A DNA stretch of 64,000 nt from Phocaeicola faecium (GTDB lineage: Bacteria > Bacteroidota > Bacteroidia > Bacteroidales > Bacteroidaceae): positions 62,001 through 126,000 of the forward strand of contig NZ_JACSPQ010000006.1 in assembly GCF_014837055.1 (NCBI RefSeq). Reading direction: 5' to 3'. Positions within the stretch are counted from its first letter, which is position 1. Each line of letters opens with the position of its first letter. Shown piece after piece: positions 35,891 to 44,989 of the stretch. A model generated the notes under the pieces. That model saw only the letters and a program-made list of their open reading frames with translations. It ran no database searches and had not been told where the DNA came from. The translations under genes and the position numbers were made by a program.

Positions 35891-37012
35891 ATGAAATATA
35901 GGTTATTATTCTTTTTTATTACAGGATTGCTTTTGGCTTCCTGCAGTAAGATTGAAGATGAGTACGTATATGATACCGGTTATGTGATAGACTGGAGTGC
36001 TGCTGCTGATAGTGCCAGTTCAACATTGCCCGACCGTTTTTGGAACGAAGAAGGCTATTTTAATTATGAGAACGATGGAAACGGAACAGGGTTTCAGTAT
36101 TGGCCGCAGGCTCAGGCTATGGATGTGGTTATTGATGCTTATTTGCGCAGTGGAGATACTAAATATTCTGACCTGTTTACTCCGTGGTACGAGGGTATCA
36201 GAGTGAAAAATGGAAATTCCTATTGGAATAATTTTTATGATGATATGGAATGGATTGGTCTCACTATGGTACGTTTGTATGAAACCACTCAGGAGGAAAA
36301 ATACTTGAACACGGCTAAGGAGCTGTGGGGATACATCGAAGGCGGATGGGACGAAGAGTACGGGGGCGGCGGAGTATCGTGGAAAGCCGACCAACGCTGG
36401 AGTAAGAATGCTTGCTCAAACGGACCTGCCGCTTTGCTGGCTATGCGTCTTTATGCCGTAACTCAGGATGAAACTTATAAGGATTGGGGCGTGAAGATTT
36501 ATACATGGTTGCGAGAAAACCTTTTTAACAAGGCTACCGGGGCTGTTTATGATAATTTGAATGGGGAGACTGGTGAAATTGGCGGCTTTTCATTAAGCTA
36601 TAATCAAGGTACATTTTTAGGGGCTGCCCATGAACTTTATAAAGTGACCGGAGAAGCTAATTATTTGAAAGATGCACGTAAAGCTGCTTATTTCTGTATC
36701 AGCGATGCTGGCATGATTGACAGTGGAAACAATGTGTTGCGGGATGAAGGAACAGGCGATGGTGGCTTTTTCAAAGGAATCTTTATGCGTTATTTCGTCA
36801 AGCTGATTATGGAACCCGATCTTGACGAGGTATACCGTAAAAAGTTTGTTACTTTCTTCAACAATAATGCCGATGTGTTATGGCGGAAAGGTGTGAATAA
36901 GCTGGATATTCTATTTGGTACAAATTGGACTACTCCTGCTTCGGGTACTACTGAGCTTGGAGCACAGGCGAGCGGATGCGCGTTGATAGAAGCAAAAGCA
37001 CTTTTGAAATAA
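35891..37012 (+). CDS. Surface endo-alpha-1,6-mannanase, family GH76 (lipoprotein)
   Basis: A 373-residue GH76 enzyme with lipobox LASC (Cys18) followed by SKIEDE, acidic residues that favour export to the cell surface. GH76 enzymes cleave the alpha-1,6-mannan backbone with retention; the paired catalytic aspartates are in FYDDMEW (D117-D118). Other family segments are WPQAQAMDV (71-79), KNACSNGPAALLAMRLY and YNQGTFLGAAHELYKVTG. As a surface enzyme it would make the first cuts in the polymer so that fragments can pass through SusC/SusD. The distance to the SusE-like stop is only 7 bp. Confidence 0.95.
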   Translation: MKYRLLFFFITGLLLASCSKIEDEYVYDTGYVIDWSAAADSASSTLPDRFWNEEGYFNYENDGNGTGFQYWPQAQAMDVVIDAYLRSGDTKYSDLFTPWYEGIRVKNGNSYWNNFYDDMEWIGLTMVRLYETTQEEKYLNTAKELWGYIEGGWDEEYGGGGVSWKADQRWSKNACSNGPAALLAMRLYAVTQDETYKDWGVKIYTWLRENLFNKATGAVYDNLNGETGEIGGFSLSYNQGTFLGAAHELYKVTGEANYLKDARKAAYFCISDAGMIDSGNNVLRDEGTGDGGFFKGIFMRYFVKLIMEPDLDEVYRKKFVTFFNNNADVLWRKGVNKLDILFGTNWTTPASGTTELGAQASGCALIEAKALLK

Positions 37013-37017
37013 AAATT

Positions 37018-37063
37018 AAGAGCCTGTTAAAATATCCCTATCGGATAATTTAATCAGGCTCTT
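37018..37063 (+). terminator. Dispersed AAGAGCCTG hairpin after the first GH76 gene
   Basis: AAGAGCCTG (37018-37026) and CAGGCTCTT (37055-37063) form a perfect 9-bp stem, extended by AAA/TTT pairs. It begins 6 bases past the GH76 stop and is a member of the GCCTGTTT hairpin family. It may end or dampen transcription of the first half of the PUL. Confidence 0.65.
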
Positions 37064-37122
37064 AGGTTTAAAAGTATGACAGTAAGTATGTAACATTGAA
37101 ATATAATAGGACATTATTGGAA

Positions 37123-37501
37123 GCCTGTTTAAATTTTCCAGCTTAACGGTTGAAGAGCAGAAGAAATACGGTTACAGTTTGTTTCTTTCTTAAAAAACAA
37201 TGGTTAGTTGTTTATTTTGAACTTATTAAAGCTATCTCGCCAATGAAAATATAAGAAGAAATTCTCCGGCAGATATAGTGAAAAAACGCTACCGTTAGTG
37301 TTGGTCATTTCATGCGGATGAGTTGACCATTTCTACCCATAGTGTTGATGGGTTCTATGGGTAGAATTTTTCGAGTTTCTGACAGAGCTTAAATTAGGTT
37401 CTTTATGGAGATAAACATTCCCGTTCTATGCGAAGAACTTGCTCATTCATCGGAACGAAATTTTTATGTTCCGGACTGAGGCTGAACAAATTTAAACAGG
37501 C
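37123..37501. repeat. 379-bp MITE-like composite element
   Basis: Bounded by perfect 14-bp terminal inverted repeats GCCTGTTTAAATTT (37123-37136) and its complement (37488-37501). Inside, at 37281-37370, is a copy of the AAACGCTACCGTTAG...CTACCCATAG repeat also found at 44716-44803 and 51946-52035. No coding frame of note lies inside. It fills most of the 548-bp gap between the two halves of the PUL. Confidence 0.6.
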
Positions 37502-37560
37502 TTTTGCATGAATAAAGTGAGATTTAGAAAACATTTCATTTATTATTACTTGTTGTTGGT

Positions 37561-40398
37561 ATGAATCACAGAATAGTCTTCATTTTGGCATATTTATTTG
37601 TAATCCATTTTGGAGTTGCAAGTAAAAATTTGCCTGAAAAATCTAATATCAATATTGAATCGAAGAACCTTTATGAGGTATTTCAGAATCCGGAGTCGAA
37701 ATATCGTCCTTTTGTTAGATGGTGGTGGAATGGGTTACGTTTAAATGAAAAAGAAATATTACATGAATTGGATGTAATGAAACAGATGGGAATAGGAGGA
37801 GTGGAAATTAACTCAATCCGTTTTCCGGATGAGGCGGATACTCTGGGTTATAAAGTTATGCCTTATCTTTCAGATGAGTGGGTGAATATGGTGAAGGTGG
37901 CCGCAAAAGGCTGTAAAGACAGGGGTATGGTTTGCGATATGATTGCCGGTTCCGGATGGCCTTTTGGCGGAGAGTTTCTTCCTGAAAAACATCAGTTGCA
38001 GATGCTGACAGTAGAAACGATGAAGATAGATGGAGGGACTCAGGGTGTTAAAGTATCAGTTAAGAAAAGTGAGGTACTGGATAGGGTAGATCCTCCCATT
38101 ATGTCGAAAAATCGTGATTCGAAAAAAGAGTTGATGTATATCCGGCTGATGCCTGAAAAGGTTGACACTTTTACTCCCGGTACATCGTTCGATTACTTGG
38201 CCGACAAATCCGATTTTGAGATAAACGTGCCGGCAGGAAAATACGTGTTATATTTCTTTGTCAAAATGGTAGGATATATGAGCGTGATAGAAGGTGCTCC
38301 CGGAGCTTGCGGTCCGGTATTGAATCATTTCGACAAGAATGCTGTTATCGCATACCTGAATCGTCTTTCGTCGGCTTTGCCATATAAATCGCCTGAATTG
38401 AAGAATGCCATTAGAGCAGCGTTTGTCGACAGTTTTGAGTTGGAAGGTGCAAATTGGAGCGACAGTCTGTTAAAAGAATGGGAAACATATTACGGTTATT
38501 CACTGCTGCCTTATCTGCCTTATGTGATAAGGAAGGTGGGAAGCATGGGAGAGCCTTTGCCGGATGATTACGGATGTAACTTTTCGGAAAAAGTGAAGAA
38601 AGAGGTGATTGAGAGAGTGCGGAATGATTTTGAACATTTTCAGATTAAACTGTTTCAGGAAAACTTTATTGATACGTTCAATAAGTGGTGTCATGACAAT
38701 GGTATTCAGTCGCGTGTGCAGGCGTATGGCAGGGCCTTACACCCGATAGAGTCATCAATGTATATTGACATTCCCGAATGTGAGACATGGTTCAGAGACG
38801 GTCTTGGAACCGAATATCCCGACAAGGAAATTTATTTGGGACATGCACATTCGATGATAAACAAATTTGTTGCATCCGGCTCTTTGCTGGCAGGAAATGG
38901 TATCGTAAGTTGCGAAGAAATAACCAATACAGGCGAGATATTTCAGTCGACTTTGGAGGAAATCAAGATAGCCGGCGATATGAGCAATATTTCGGGTGTA
39001 AATCATTCCATTTTGCATGGATTTAATTACAGTCCAGTTGAAGCTCCTTTCCCCGGTTGGATAAAATTCGGCGAGTATTTCAGCGAGAAGAACACAATGT
39101 ATCCGTACTATCGGTTATGGACAGATTATAAAGCGCGTCTTTCTGCCGTGTTGCAAAACAGTATTCCGCAAGCAGATATTGCCATTTTGCCGCCATTGGA
39201 AGACATGTGGTCAGAGTTAGGTCAGCAGCGCGAACCCTATCCGGTTCATGTTTATCCGGATTATGCCCATGATTTGTGGCAGAATCTGCATCAAAATGGC
39301 AATGGGTGTGATTATGTCAGTGAGAACATTATTAAACAGTCGAAAATAAAGGGTGGTAAGTTGTCGTTCGGTCCTCGTTCCTATAAAACGTTGATTCTTA
39401 TGGAAGTGAAGAGCTTGTCTCCCGAAACGGCTGGCGTTATCGAAAGATTTGTAGCCTCCGGAGGCCGTGTAATCTGCATAGGGTGTACTCCGTGGCAAAG
39501 TATCGGAATGAATGATTTTGAAGCTCGTTCCCGCAAGGTAAATGATGTAATAAGTCGGATTCAAGTAAAATATCCGCAACGTTTTATCAAAATAGCTTCT
39601 CCGCGCGGAAGTCTTACGGAATGGTATAGACAGGTTCAAGACAGTTTAAGCATTACGCCTTATGTAAAAATTGACAATCCCTCAAAATGGGTGTTTGGTA
39701 ATTACTATAAATCGGGCGATAAAGATATTTTCTTTATAACCAATTTCAGTCGGGTATCCTCACATCATACGATGGTTAAATTTCCCGAAAGTACCGAAGG
39801 TAAGAATGCTTGGATATGGTTGCCCGAAACCGGTGAGCGTTACAGGCTATCCGACGGCGGAAGGCAGATGGATATTATGCTCCGACCTTCCGAATCCAAG
39901 TTAATCGTATTTGATTCGGATGCAGTTGGCGACTGGTACACACCGATGCCATGTCGCCCTGACAATGCTGTTGAACTGACGGGAAAATGGAAAGTAGAAG
40001 CAAACCATTTCGACGGCAGTCGAAAAGAATTTTATATGGATACTCTGACCGATTTTAATTCACTGCCATTCCCGTGGCTTAAAACCTTTGCGGGCGAATT
40101 ATCTTATACTTTGAATAAAGAATTTGCAAATCCGGACAGTTACTCAGTTATTGATTTGGGAAGCGTAAGAGGGGTATCGGAAGTGTATGTAAACGGTGAA
40201 AAGCTCGGTACAGGTTGGTATGGAGATCATCGCTTTCGACTTAAAGGTAAAATGAAGAAAGGGAATAACATCATTACGATTAAGGTGATAACTCCTCTTG
40301 GTAATTATGCAAATTCGTTGAAAACGAATAAAACAGCAAAAAGATATGCCCACAGTATGAAAAGTTTGGGTTTGGAGCATGGGGTGTTTGTTTATTAA
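37561..40398 (+). CDS. GH106-like glycoside hydrolase (putative alpha-L-rhamnosidase family)
   Basis: A 945-residue secreted protein with a signal peptide (HFGVASKN). The N-terminal barrel shows the features I associate with GH106: RPFVRWWWNGLRL (51-63), MKQMGIGGVEINS, MIAGSGWPFGGEF, FVDSFELEGANWSD and a TIM-barrel end with CEEITNTGE, followed by a glutamine-amidotransferase-like linker and a C-terminal galactose-binding-type sandwich (AVELTGKWKVEA through LGNYANS). Characterised GH106 enzymes are calcium-dependent alpha-L-rhamnosidases, but the broader family has many untested members, so rhamnose is only a suggestion. In a mannan PUL it may remove a side-chain sugar. It starts a second gene block after the composite repeat. 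Confidence 0.75.
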   Translation: MNHRIVFILAYLFVIHFGVASKNLPEKSNINIESKNLYEVFQNPESKYRPFVRWWWNGLRLNEKEILHELDVMKQMGIGGVEINSIRFPDEADTLGYKVMPYLSDEWVNMVKVAAKGCKDRGMVCDMIAGSGWPFGGEFLPEKHQLQMLTVETMKIDGGTQGVKVSVKKSEVLDRVDPPIMSKNRDSKKELMYIRLMPEKVDTFTPGTSFDYLADKSDFEINVPAGKYVLYFFVKMVGYMSVIEGAPGACGPVLNHFDKNAVIAYLNRLSSALPYKSPELKNAIRAAFVDSFELEGANWSDSLLKEWETYYGYSLLPYLPYVIRKVGSMGEPLPDDYGCNFSEKVKKEVIERVRNDFEHFQIKLFQENFIDTFNKWCHDNGIQSRVQAYGRALHPIESSMYIDIPECETWFRDGLGTEYPDKEIYLGHAHSMINKFVASGSLLAGNGIVSCEEITNTGEIFQSTLEEIKIAGDMSNISGVNHSILHGFNYSPVEAPFPGWIKFGEYFSEKNTMYPYYRLWTDYKARLSAVLQNSIPQADIAILPPLEDMWSELGQQREPYPVHVYPDYAHDLWQNLHQNGNGCDYVSENIIKQSKIKGGKLSFGPRSYKTLILMEVKSLSPETAGVIERFVASGGRVICIGCTPWQSIGMNDFEARSRKVNDVISRIQVKYPQRFIKIASPRGSLTEWYRQVQDSLSITPYVKIDNPSKWVFGNYYKSGDKDIFFITNFSRVSSHHTMVKFPESTEGKNAWIWLPETGERYRLSDGGRQMDIMLRPSESKLIVFDSDAVGDWYTPMPCRPDNAVELTGKWKVEANHFDGSRKEFYMDTLTDFNSLPFPWLKTFAGELSYTLNKEFANPDSYSVIDLGSVRGVSEVYVNGEKLGTGWYGDHRFRLKGKMKKGNNIITIKVITPLGNYANSLKTNKTAKRYAHSMKSLGLEHGVFVY

Positions 40399-40501
40399 GA
40401 TAGTCGGGGAGATTGGCATCGGATATAATGCAGACAACCTTTATAATAACTAATAGATTTTAAATGAATAAAGAAAAGTGTGAATAATAAGTGTGGATAA
40501 A

Positions 40502-41194
40502 ATGATTAAATATGTTATTTATATAGGAGTAGTTCTCCTATCTTTAATTTGTACAGAAGTCAATGCGCAAAATCGTGATTTTGGCGGTTTAAACCGTTAT
40601 GCTCAAGAAAATAAAAACGTGCCGATTCTTGGGAAAAAATCAAAGCGGGTTGTCTTTATGGGAAACTCCATCACCGAAGGGTGGGTGAACGCACATCCTG
40701 ATTTCTTTACCGACAACGGCTATATAGGGCGTGGTATTAGCGGACAAACATCTTATCAGTTCTTGTTGCGTTTTCGCGAAGACGTTATTAAGCTACTTCC
40801 GACATTGGTTGTTATCAATGCCGGAACTAATGACATTGCAGAAAACACATGTCCTTATAATGAAGAATATACTTTTGGCAATATTGTTTCGATGGTAGAG
40901 TTGGCCCAAGCACATAAAATTAAAGTTATATTGACCTCTACATTGCCTGCCGCTTCTTTTGGCTGGAATCCGTCTGTGCTGGATGCACAAGCTAAGATAT
41001 TGTCTCTTAATGCACGTCTTAAGAAGTATGCTCGTAAGCATAAGATAATGTATGTTGATTATTACGAGAAAATGGTTTATGGAGAAAATGGGGCATTGAA
41101 TCCTCAATACACGAAAGATGGAGTTCATCCTACATCTGAAGGATATTTGGTCATGGAAGAATTGATAAAAAAAGCTATTGATAAGGTTTTGTAA
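40502..41194 (+). CDS. SGNH/GDSL-family esterase
   Basis: A 230-residue secreted hydrolase with a signal peptide ending around EVNAQN. Block I is MGNSITEGW with the nucleophile Ser, block II is GISGQTS with the oxyanion Gly, block III is NAGTNDIAE with the Asn, and block V is DGVHPTSEGY with the catalytic Asp and His. All four are present, so it should be active. Family members remove acetyl or other acyl groups from sugars and phospholipids. I chose ATG 40502 (MIKYVIYIG) rather than the GTG three codons upstream because the signal peptide begins there. In this PUL it could remove O-acyl groups that block the mannosidases. Confidence 0.9.
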   Translation: MIKYVIYIGVVLLSLICTEVNAQNRDFGGLNRYAQENKNVPILGKKSKRVVFMGNSITEGWVNAHPDFFTDNGYIGRGISGQTSYQFLLRFREDVIKLLPTLVVINAGTNDIAENTCPYNEEYTFGNIVSMVELAQAHKIKVILTSTLPAASFGWNPSVLDAQAKILSLNARLKKYARKHKIMYVDYYEKMVYGENGALNPQYTKDGVHPTSEGYLVMEELIKKAIDKVL

Positions 41195-41230
41195 TATATC
41201 TTTTTAAGAAAACGTCAAATAAGATACAAA

Positions 41231-43375
41231 ATGAAGAATCGTATTTTTATATATATAATTTCTCTCATACTATTTACGAATTGTGAGAATCAGAGTAGAT
41301 TGACGGAGTATGTAAATCCTTTTTTAGGTACTGCAACGTTGTGGGAAAAGGAAGATTTGGGATACGAGCGTAAAAAAGAAGCCCGGACTTGGGGAGCAGA
41401 AACGTTTCCCGGAGCTACTTTGCCTAATGCTATGGTGCAAGTAAGTCCGGTAACTCAATATCGTAGTGGGGCTGGTTATCAATATGAGGATAGCGTTATT
41501 TATGGATTTTCTCATACGAACAAGGGGCATTGGAATTTGTTGCATGTTCCGATGCTTCCTGTGGTCGGTAAGGTTTCTCCAAGTGATTACTGTTCGCCTT
41601 TCAGTCATGAGAACGAAACGGCGCATCCGGGTTATTATCAGGTTTATTTGAGTCGGTATGGTGTAAATGTGGAACTTACCAGTACGTTGCGGTGTGCCTA
41701 TCATAAATATACCTATCGTAAAGACGATGATAAAGCTTTGCTGGTAGATATTCGTCGTTCAAACAATGCGGTGACAGAATGGAACATTGAGAAATCCGGT
41801 GAAAAAGTGCTTACGGGGTATCAGGCTGGAGAAGGTAAAATTTACTTCTATGGTATAACCAATTATCCAATAGCGGATGTGACGATGGAGAAAGACGATA
41901 AACATGAAGTGGCTATCGTTCGCTTTGTTGATAGTAAAGGTACTCAGCCATTGGAAATGAAAATCGGATTCTCGTTCGTCAGCGTAGAGAATGCGAAAAT
42001 GAACCTTGAACAGGAGATGCTGAATAAAGATTTTGCACAAGTGGCTCGTGAAGCGGATAATACATGGGAAAAACTGTTGTCTAAAATCAAAGTTTCAGGA
42101 GGTACAGAGCGCGAAAAGAATTTGTTTTATTCCTGTCTGTATAACTCTTTCAAATGGCCTGCGTTGCGTAGTGATGTGAATTTTGACTACACAGACATTC
42201 AGGGCAACGTGGTTAATAACGGATTTAATTACTATACAAATCCGTCTTTTTGGGACGATTATCGCAATAAGCTGATTCTGTTAGGGATGCTCTCGCCCGA
42301 AGTAACCACAGATGTAATTAAATCTATCATTGACAAAGGAGAAAAGAGCAATGGATACATGCCAACATTTTTTCATGGCGATCATGCCTCAACTTTTATT
42401 TCGGGAAGCTGGTTACGTGGATTACATGATTTTGATCTTAACAGGGCATATAAGCTGATTCTGAAAAATGCTACCGTTCCGGGTGAGGGAGGACGTCGAT
42501 ATTTGGATGAATATATTGAGCGTGGTTGGATAGCCGAGAAAGATACAGTGAATGTCCCTACGCAGGACGAATATAAAGGTGCGGTGACGAAAACCGTAGA
42601 GTATGCTTATGACGATTATGCAGTGGCACTCGTAGCGAAAGAATTGGGCGATGAGGCTAATTATAAACTACTGATGAAACGTTCTGAAAACTATAAGACG
42701 CTGTTCGATCCAAGTACAGGCTTTTGGAGAGGTAAGATTGATGACGGCAGTTGGATAAAAGACTTTGACCCTTATTATCCTTACTATCAGTATATGTATC
42801 GCGAGGCTAATGCTTGGAATGCACTCTTCTTTGCACCACATGACCCGGAGGGAATGATTAAACTCTATCCTGATAACGCTGCGGTTGAGGCCAAATTAGA
42901 CTCTCTTTTCACAGAACCGTGGCGCGGATATGAAGTGGATAACATGACGGGATTCATCGGGAACTATTGTCATGGAAATCAGCCGGGGCATAGCATCCCT
43001 TATACTTATTACTTCATAGGTAAGCAGGAAAAAGCACAGGCGGTACTCGATTCGTTGATGGGACATTACTACGATATGGGGCAAGACAAGTTGGCATACG
43101 CCGGTATGGACGATGCCGGAGAAATGTCGTCGTGGTATGTGTTTAATGCCATTGGTCTGTACACATATTCTCCTGCCGATGCCGAGTATATTGTTACCGT
43201 TCCGCTGTTCGACAAAGTTACTTTTGAATTGCAAGGCAAGCCTTTCACCATTACCAAGCAGGGAAGCGGAAAAAAGATTCGGCAGATAACTTGCGGAGGT
43301 AAGGTTATCGACGGCTATTTTGTGTCCCATGCCCAACTGCAAGAGGGGAAAGAACTTGTGATAACCGTGGAATGA
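41231..43375 (+). CDS. GH92 alpha-mannosidase family protein with Gln at the expected acid position
   Basis: A 714-residue lipoprotein (FTNC, Cys18). GH92 enzymes are calcium-dependent inverting exo-alpha-mannosidases. Family segments are EYVNPFLGTATLW, GAETFPGATLPNAMVQVSP, YGFSHTNKGHW, SFWDDYRNKLILL and DDAGEMSSWYVFNAIGLY (from about 627). The motif that reads GNEP in many GH92 enzymes is GNQP here (582-585). As I recall, that Glu is the catalytic acid in characterised alpha-1,2-mannosidases, and a Gln there is reported for GH92 members that cleave mannose-1-phosphate linkages, which need no acid. So this one may remove phosphate-linked mannose; that needs an alignment. The mature N-terminus ENQSRLTEY has only a weak surface-export signal. 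Confidence 0.9.
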   Translation: MKNRIFIYIISLILFTNCENQSRLTEYVNPFLGTATLWEKEDLGYERKKEARTWGAETFPGATLPNAMVQVSPVTQYRSGAGYQYEDSVIYGFSHTNKGHWNLLHVPMLPVVGKVSPSDYCSPFSHENETAHPGYYQVYLSRYGVNVELTSTLRCAYHKYTYRKDDDKALLVDIRRSNNAVTEWNIEKSGEKVLTGYQAGEGKIYFYGITNYPIADVTMEKDDKHEVAIVRFVDSKGTQPLEMKIGFSFVSVENAKMNLEQEMLNKDFAQVAREADNTWEKLLSKIKVSGGTEREKNLFYSCLYNSFKWPALRSDVNFDYTDIQGNVVNNGFNYYTNPSFWDDYRNKLILLGMLSPEVTTDVIKSIIDKGEKSNGYMPTFFHGDHASTFISGSWLRGLHDFDLNRAYKLILKNATVPGEGGRRYLDEYIERGWIAEKDTVNVPTQDEYKGAVTKTVEYAYDDYAVALVAKELGDEANYKLLMKRSENYKTLFDPSTGFWRGKIDDGSWIKDFDPYYPYYQYMYREANAWNALFFAPHDPEGMIKLYPDNAAVEAKLDSLFTEPWRGYEVDNMTGFIGNYCHGNQPGHSIPYTYYFIGKQEKAQAVLDSLMGHYYDMGQDKLAYAGMDDAGEMSSWYVFNAIGLYTYSPADAEYIVTVPLFDKVTFELQGKPFTITKQGSGKKIRQITCGGKVIDGYFVSHAQLQEGKELVITVE

Positions 43376-43399
43376 AATTTAATATAAAGATAACTGATT

Positions 43400-44581
43400 A
43401 TGAAAAAGACTTTTACAATTTTATTTGCGCTCTGTCTGGCTTTGGGAGCATTTGCGCAGAAAGATAAGGCGTATTGGAACAAGATGGCGGACGGTACGTC
43501 GGAAGCGCTTATCAAGCATTTTTGGGGAGCAGGCTTCGAAGATTATGAAGACCGTTTTTATTTCAACTATGGCAGCGATCTTTCCGATATGTCGACCAAT
43601 AATTATTGGCCGCAGGCACATGCGATGGATGTGCTGGTTGATGCGTATATGCGTACAGGCGACGTACGTTACAAGGAGATTTTCCCTTTGTGGTGGGAAG
43701 GGATGCCCCGGTATAACTTCGCCGGAAAGATGAACCCCAAAGACCCGTGGTGGAATGTGTTTGTCGATGATATGGAGTGGATTGTATTGGCGCAAATCCG
43801 GATGTTTGAATGTACGGGAGAGAAACAGTATATAGCAAAGGCAAGGCAAGTATATGACGATTGGATTTGGCCTACGTGGGGACCTGAAGATGAAGCGCCG
43901 TGGTATGGAGGCATTACATGGAAAACGGATGTGGCAAAATCGAAGAATGCTTGTTCAAACGGACCGGCGGCTCTGATTGCAGCTCGTCTGTATAACTTTT
44001 TCGATAAGGCAGGGTTTACCGGCGGGAAGGTGAAAAATGCTTATCTGAATGAGGCTATCAAGATTTTCGTATGGGAGAAGAATTATTTGTTCGACCGTGA
44101 GACCGGTGCTGTTTATGACAATATCAACGGAAAGGGTGAAATCCAGAAAAACTGGGTGTTTACTTACAATGTCGGGACGTTTCTGGGGGCGGCGCATGAG
44201 CTTTATAAAATTACGGGCGACAAACAGTATCTTGACGATGCGGTAAAAGCGGCTAATTACGTTGTTGAACACCTTTCTGATAATGACGGCGTGCTGTCTG
44301 ATGCGGAAAAAGGTGACGGCGGTTTGTTTCATGGAATCTTTTTCCGTTATTTCGTGAAACTGATAAACGAATCGGATTTAGATATTACGTACCGTAAAAA
44401 GTTTCATGATTACATTACCCGTTGCGCTACGGTTATGGCTACTCAAGGTATTAATTCCAAAACTATGTTGTATGGCGGACGTTGGAGAAAGGCACCCGAA
44501 GATAATGAAAGCGTAGGGCTGACTCCTCATCTGACCGGCTGTATGTTGATGGAGGCCATGTGTGTGCTTCAGCCCTTATGA
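43400..44581 (+). CDS. Second GH76 endo-alpha-1,6-mannanase (periplasmic form)
   Basis: A 393-residue GH76 enzyme with an ordinary signal peptide (ALGAFAQ, cut after about residue 19) and no lipobox, so it is expected in the periplasm. The catalytic pair is in FVDDMEW (D123-D124); WPQAHAMDV (70-78), KNACSNGPAALIAARLY and YNVGTFLGAAHELYKITG match the first GH76 protein. It would shorten imported manno-oligosaccharides before GH125 and GH92 finish them. It starts 24 bp after the GH92 stop. Its DNA looks richer in G and C than the SusC/SusD genes of the same locus. Confidence 0.95.
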   Translation: MKKTFTILFALCLALGAFAQKDKAYWNKMADGTSEALIKHFWGAGFEDYEDRFYFNYGSDLSDMSTNNYWPQAHAMDVLVDAYMRTGDVRYKEIFPLWWEGMPRYNFAGKMNPKDPWWNVFVDDMEWIVLAQIRMFECTGEKQYIAKARQVYDDWIWPTWGPEDEAPWYGGITWKTDVAKSKNACSNGPAALIAARLYNFFDKAGFTGGKVKNAYLNEAIKIFVWEKNYLFDRETGAVYDNINGKGEIQKNWVFTYNVGTFLGAAHELYKITGDKQYLDDAVKAANYVVEHLSDNDGVLSDAEKGDGGLFHGIFFRYFVKLINESDLDITYRKKFHDYITRCATVMATQGINSKTMLYGGRWRKAPEDNESVGLTPHLTGCMLMEAMCVLQPL

Positions 44582-44715
44582 TTAGCAGTCAATGACGTGA
44601 TAATTAATTCGGTAGGTGTGTCTGAAACATACGGATGAGTATGTCGAAACAATGGTTGGGATACACTTTTCTGCTCACGGAAGTACGGCAGAAATTCTAC
44701 GTCTGTTATGTCGTC

Positions 44716-44803
44716 AAAACGCTACCGTTAGTGTTGGTCATTTCATGCGGATGGGTTGTCCTGTTCTACCCATAGAACAGATAAGTCCTATGGGTAGCGT
44801 TTT
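44716..44803. repeat. Dispersed AAAACGCTACC element after the second GH76 gene
   Basis: AAAACGCTACC (44716-44726) and its complement (44793-44803) are perfect 11-bp ends, with an inner CTACCCATAG/CTATGGGTAG stem (44766-44775 and 44788-44797) and a T-run after it. About 35 bases match the elements at 37281 and 51946. It may terminate the GH76 transcript. Confidence 0.7.
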
Positions 44804-44883
44804 TTCAGGTTATTGATTATGCAGGATTAAGTTAAAATAAGCCCATAAATTAAAAAAAGTAGGCATTTCTTTCCATAGGCGAG

Positions 44884-44917
44884 ATGGGCGTTTCCGTAAG
44901 GTTCGCCCATTTTTTTG
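44884..44917 (+). terminator. Terminator upstream of the hybrid regulator gene
   Basis: ATGGGCG (44884-44890) and CGCCCAT (44904-44910) form a perfect 7-bp stem followed by a seven-T run. It insulates the regulator gene from the PUL operon. Confidence 0.8.
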
Positions 44918-44954
44918 TACTTACTGTAAAGTCGGAATATTTGTTAATTTTCTA

Positions 44955-44962
44955 TACCTTTG
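44955..44962 (+). promoter_or_regulatory. Predicted -7 element TACCTTTG for the hybrid regulator
   Basis: A TAnnTTTG match 28 bases before the start codon at 44990. The -33 position has no good TTTG. Confidence 0.5.
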
Positions 44963-44989
44963 TATCCGGTTATTGATAAAAATGATGCT

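Larger units (their letters stand above)
37013..37560. other. 548-bp intergenic gap within the PUL
   Basis: Filled by the hairpin at 37018-37063 and the composite element at 37123-37501. No TAnnTTTG element was seen just before the GH106-like gene. Confidence 0.6.
44582..44989. other. 408-bp intergenic region before the regulator
   Basis: Contains the dispersed element (44716-44803), a strong terminator (44884-44917) and a promoter for the regulator (44955-44962). No gene was seen. Confidence 0.65.

Noticed and set aside
37281-37370. CRISPR-like pattern in the dispersed CATGCGG/CTACC units
   Set aside because: Units are inverted and irregularly spaced, with no constant repeat-spacer structure and no cas genes in the window.
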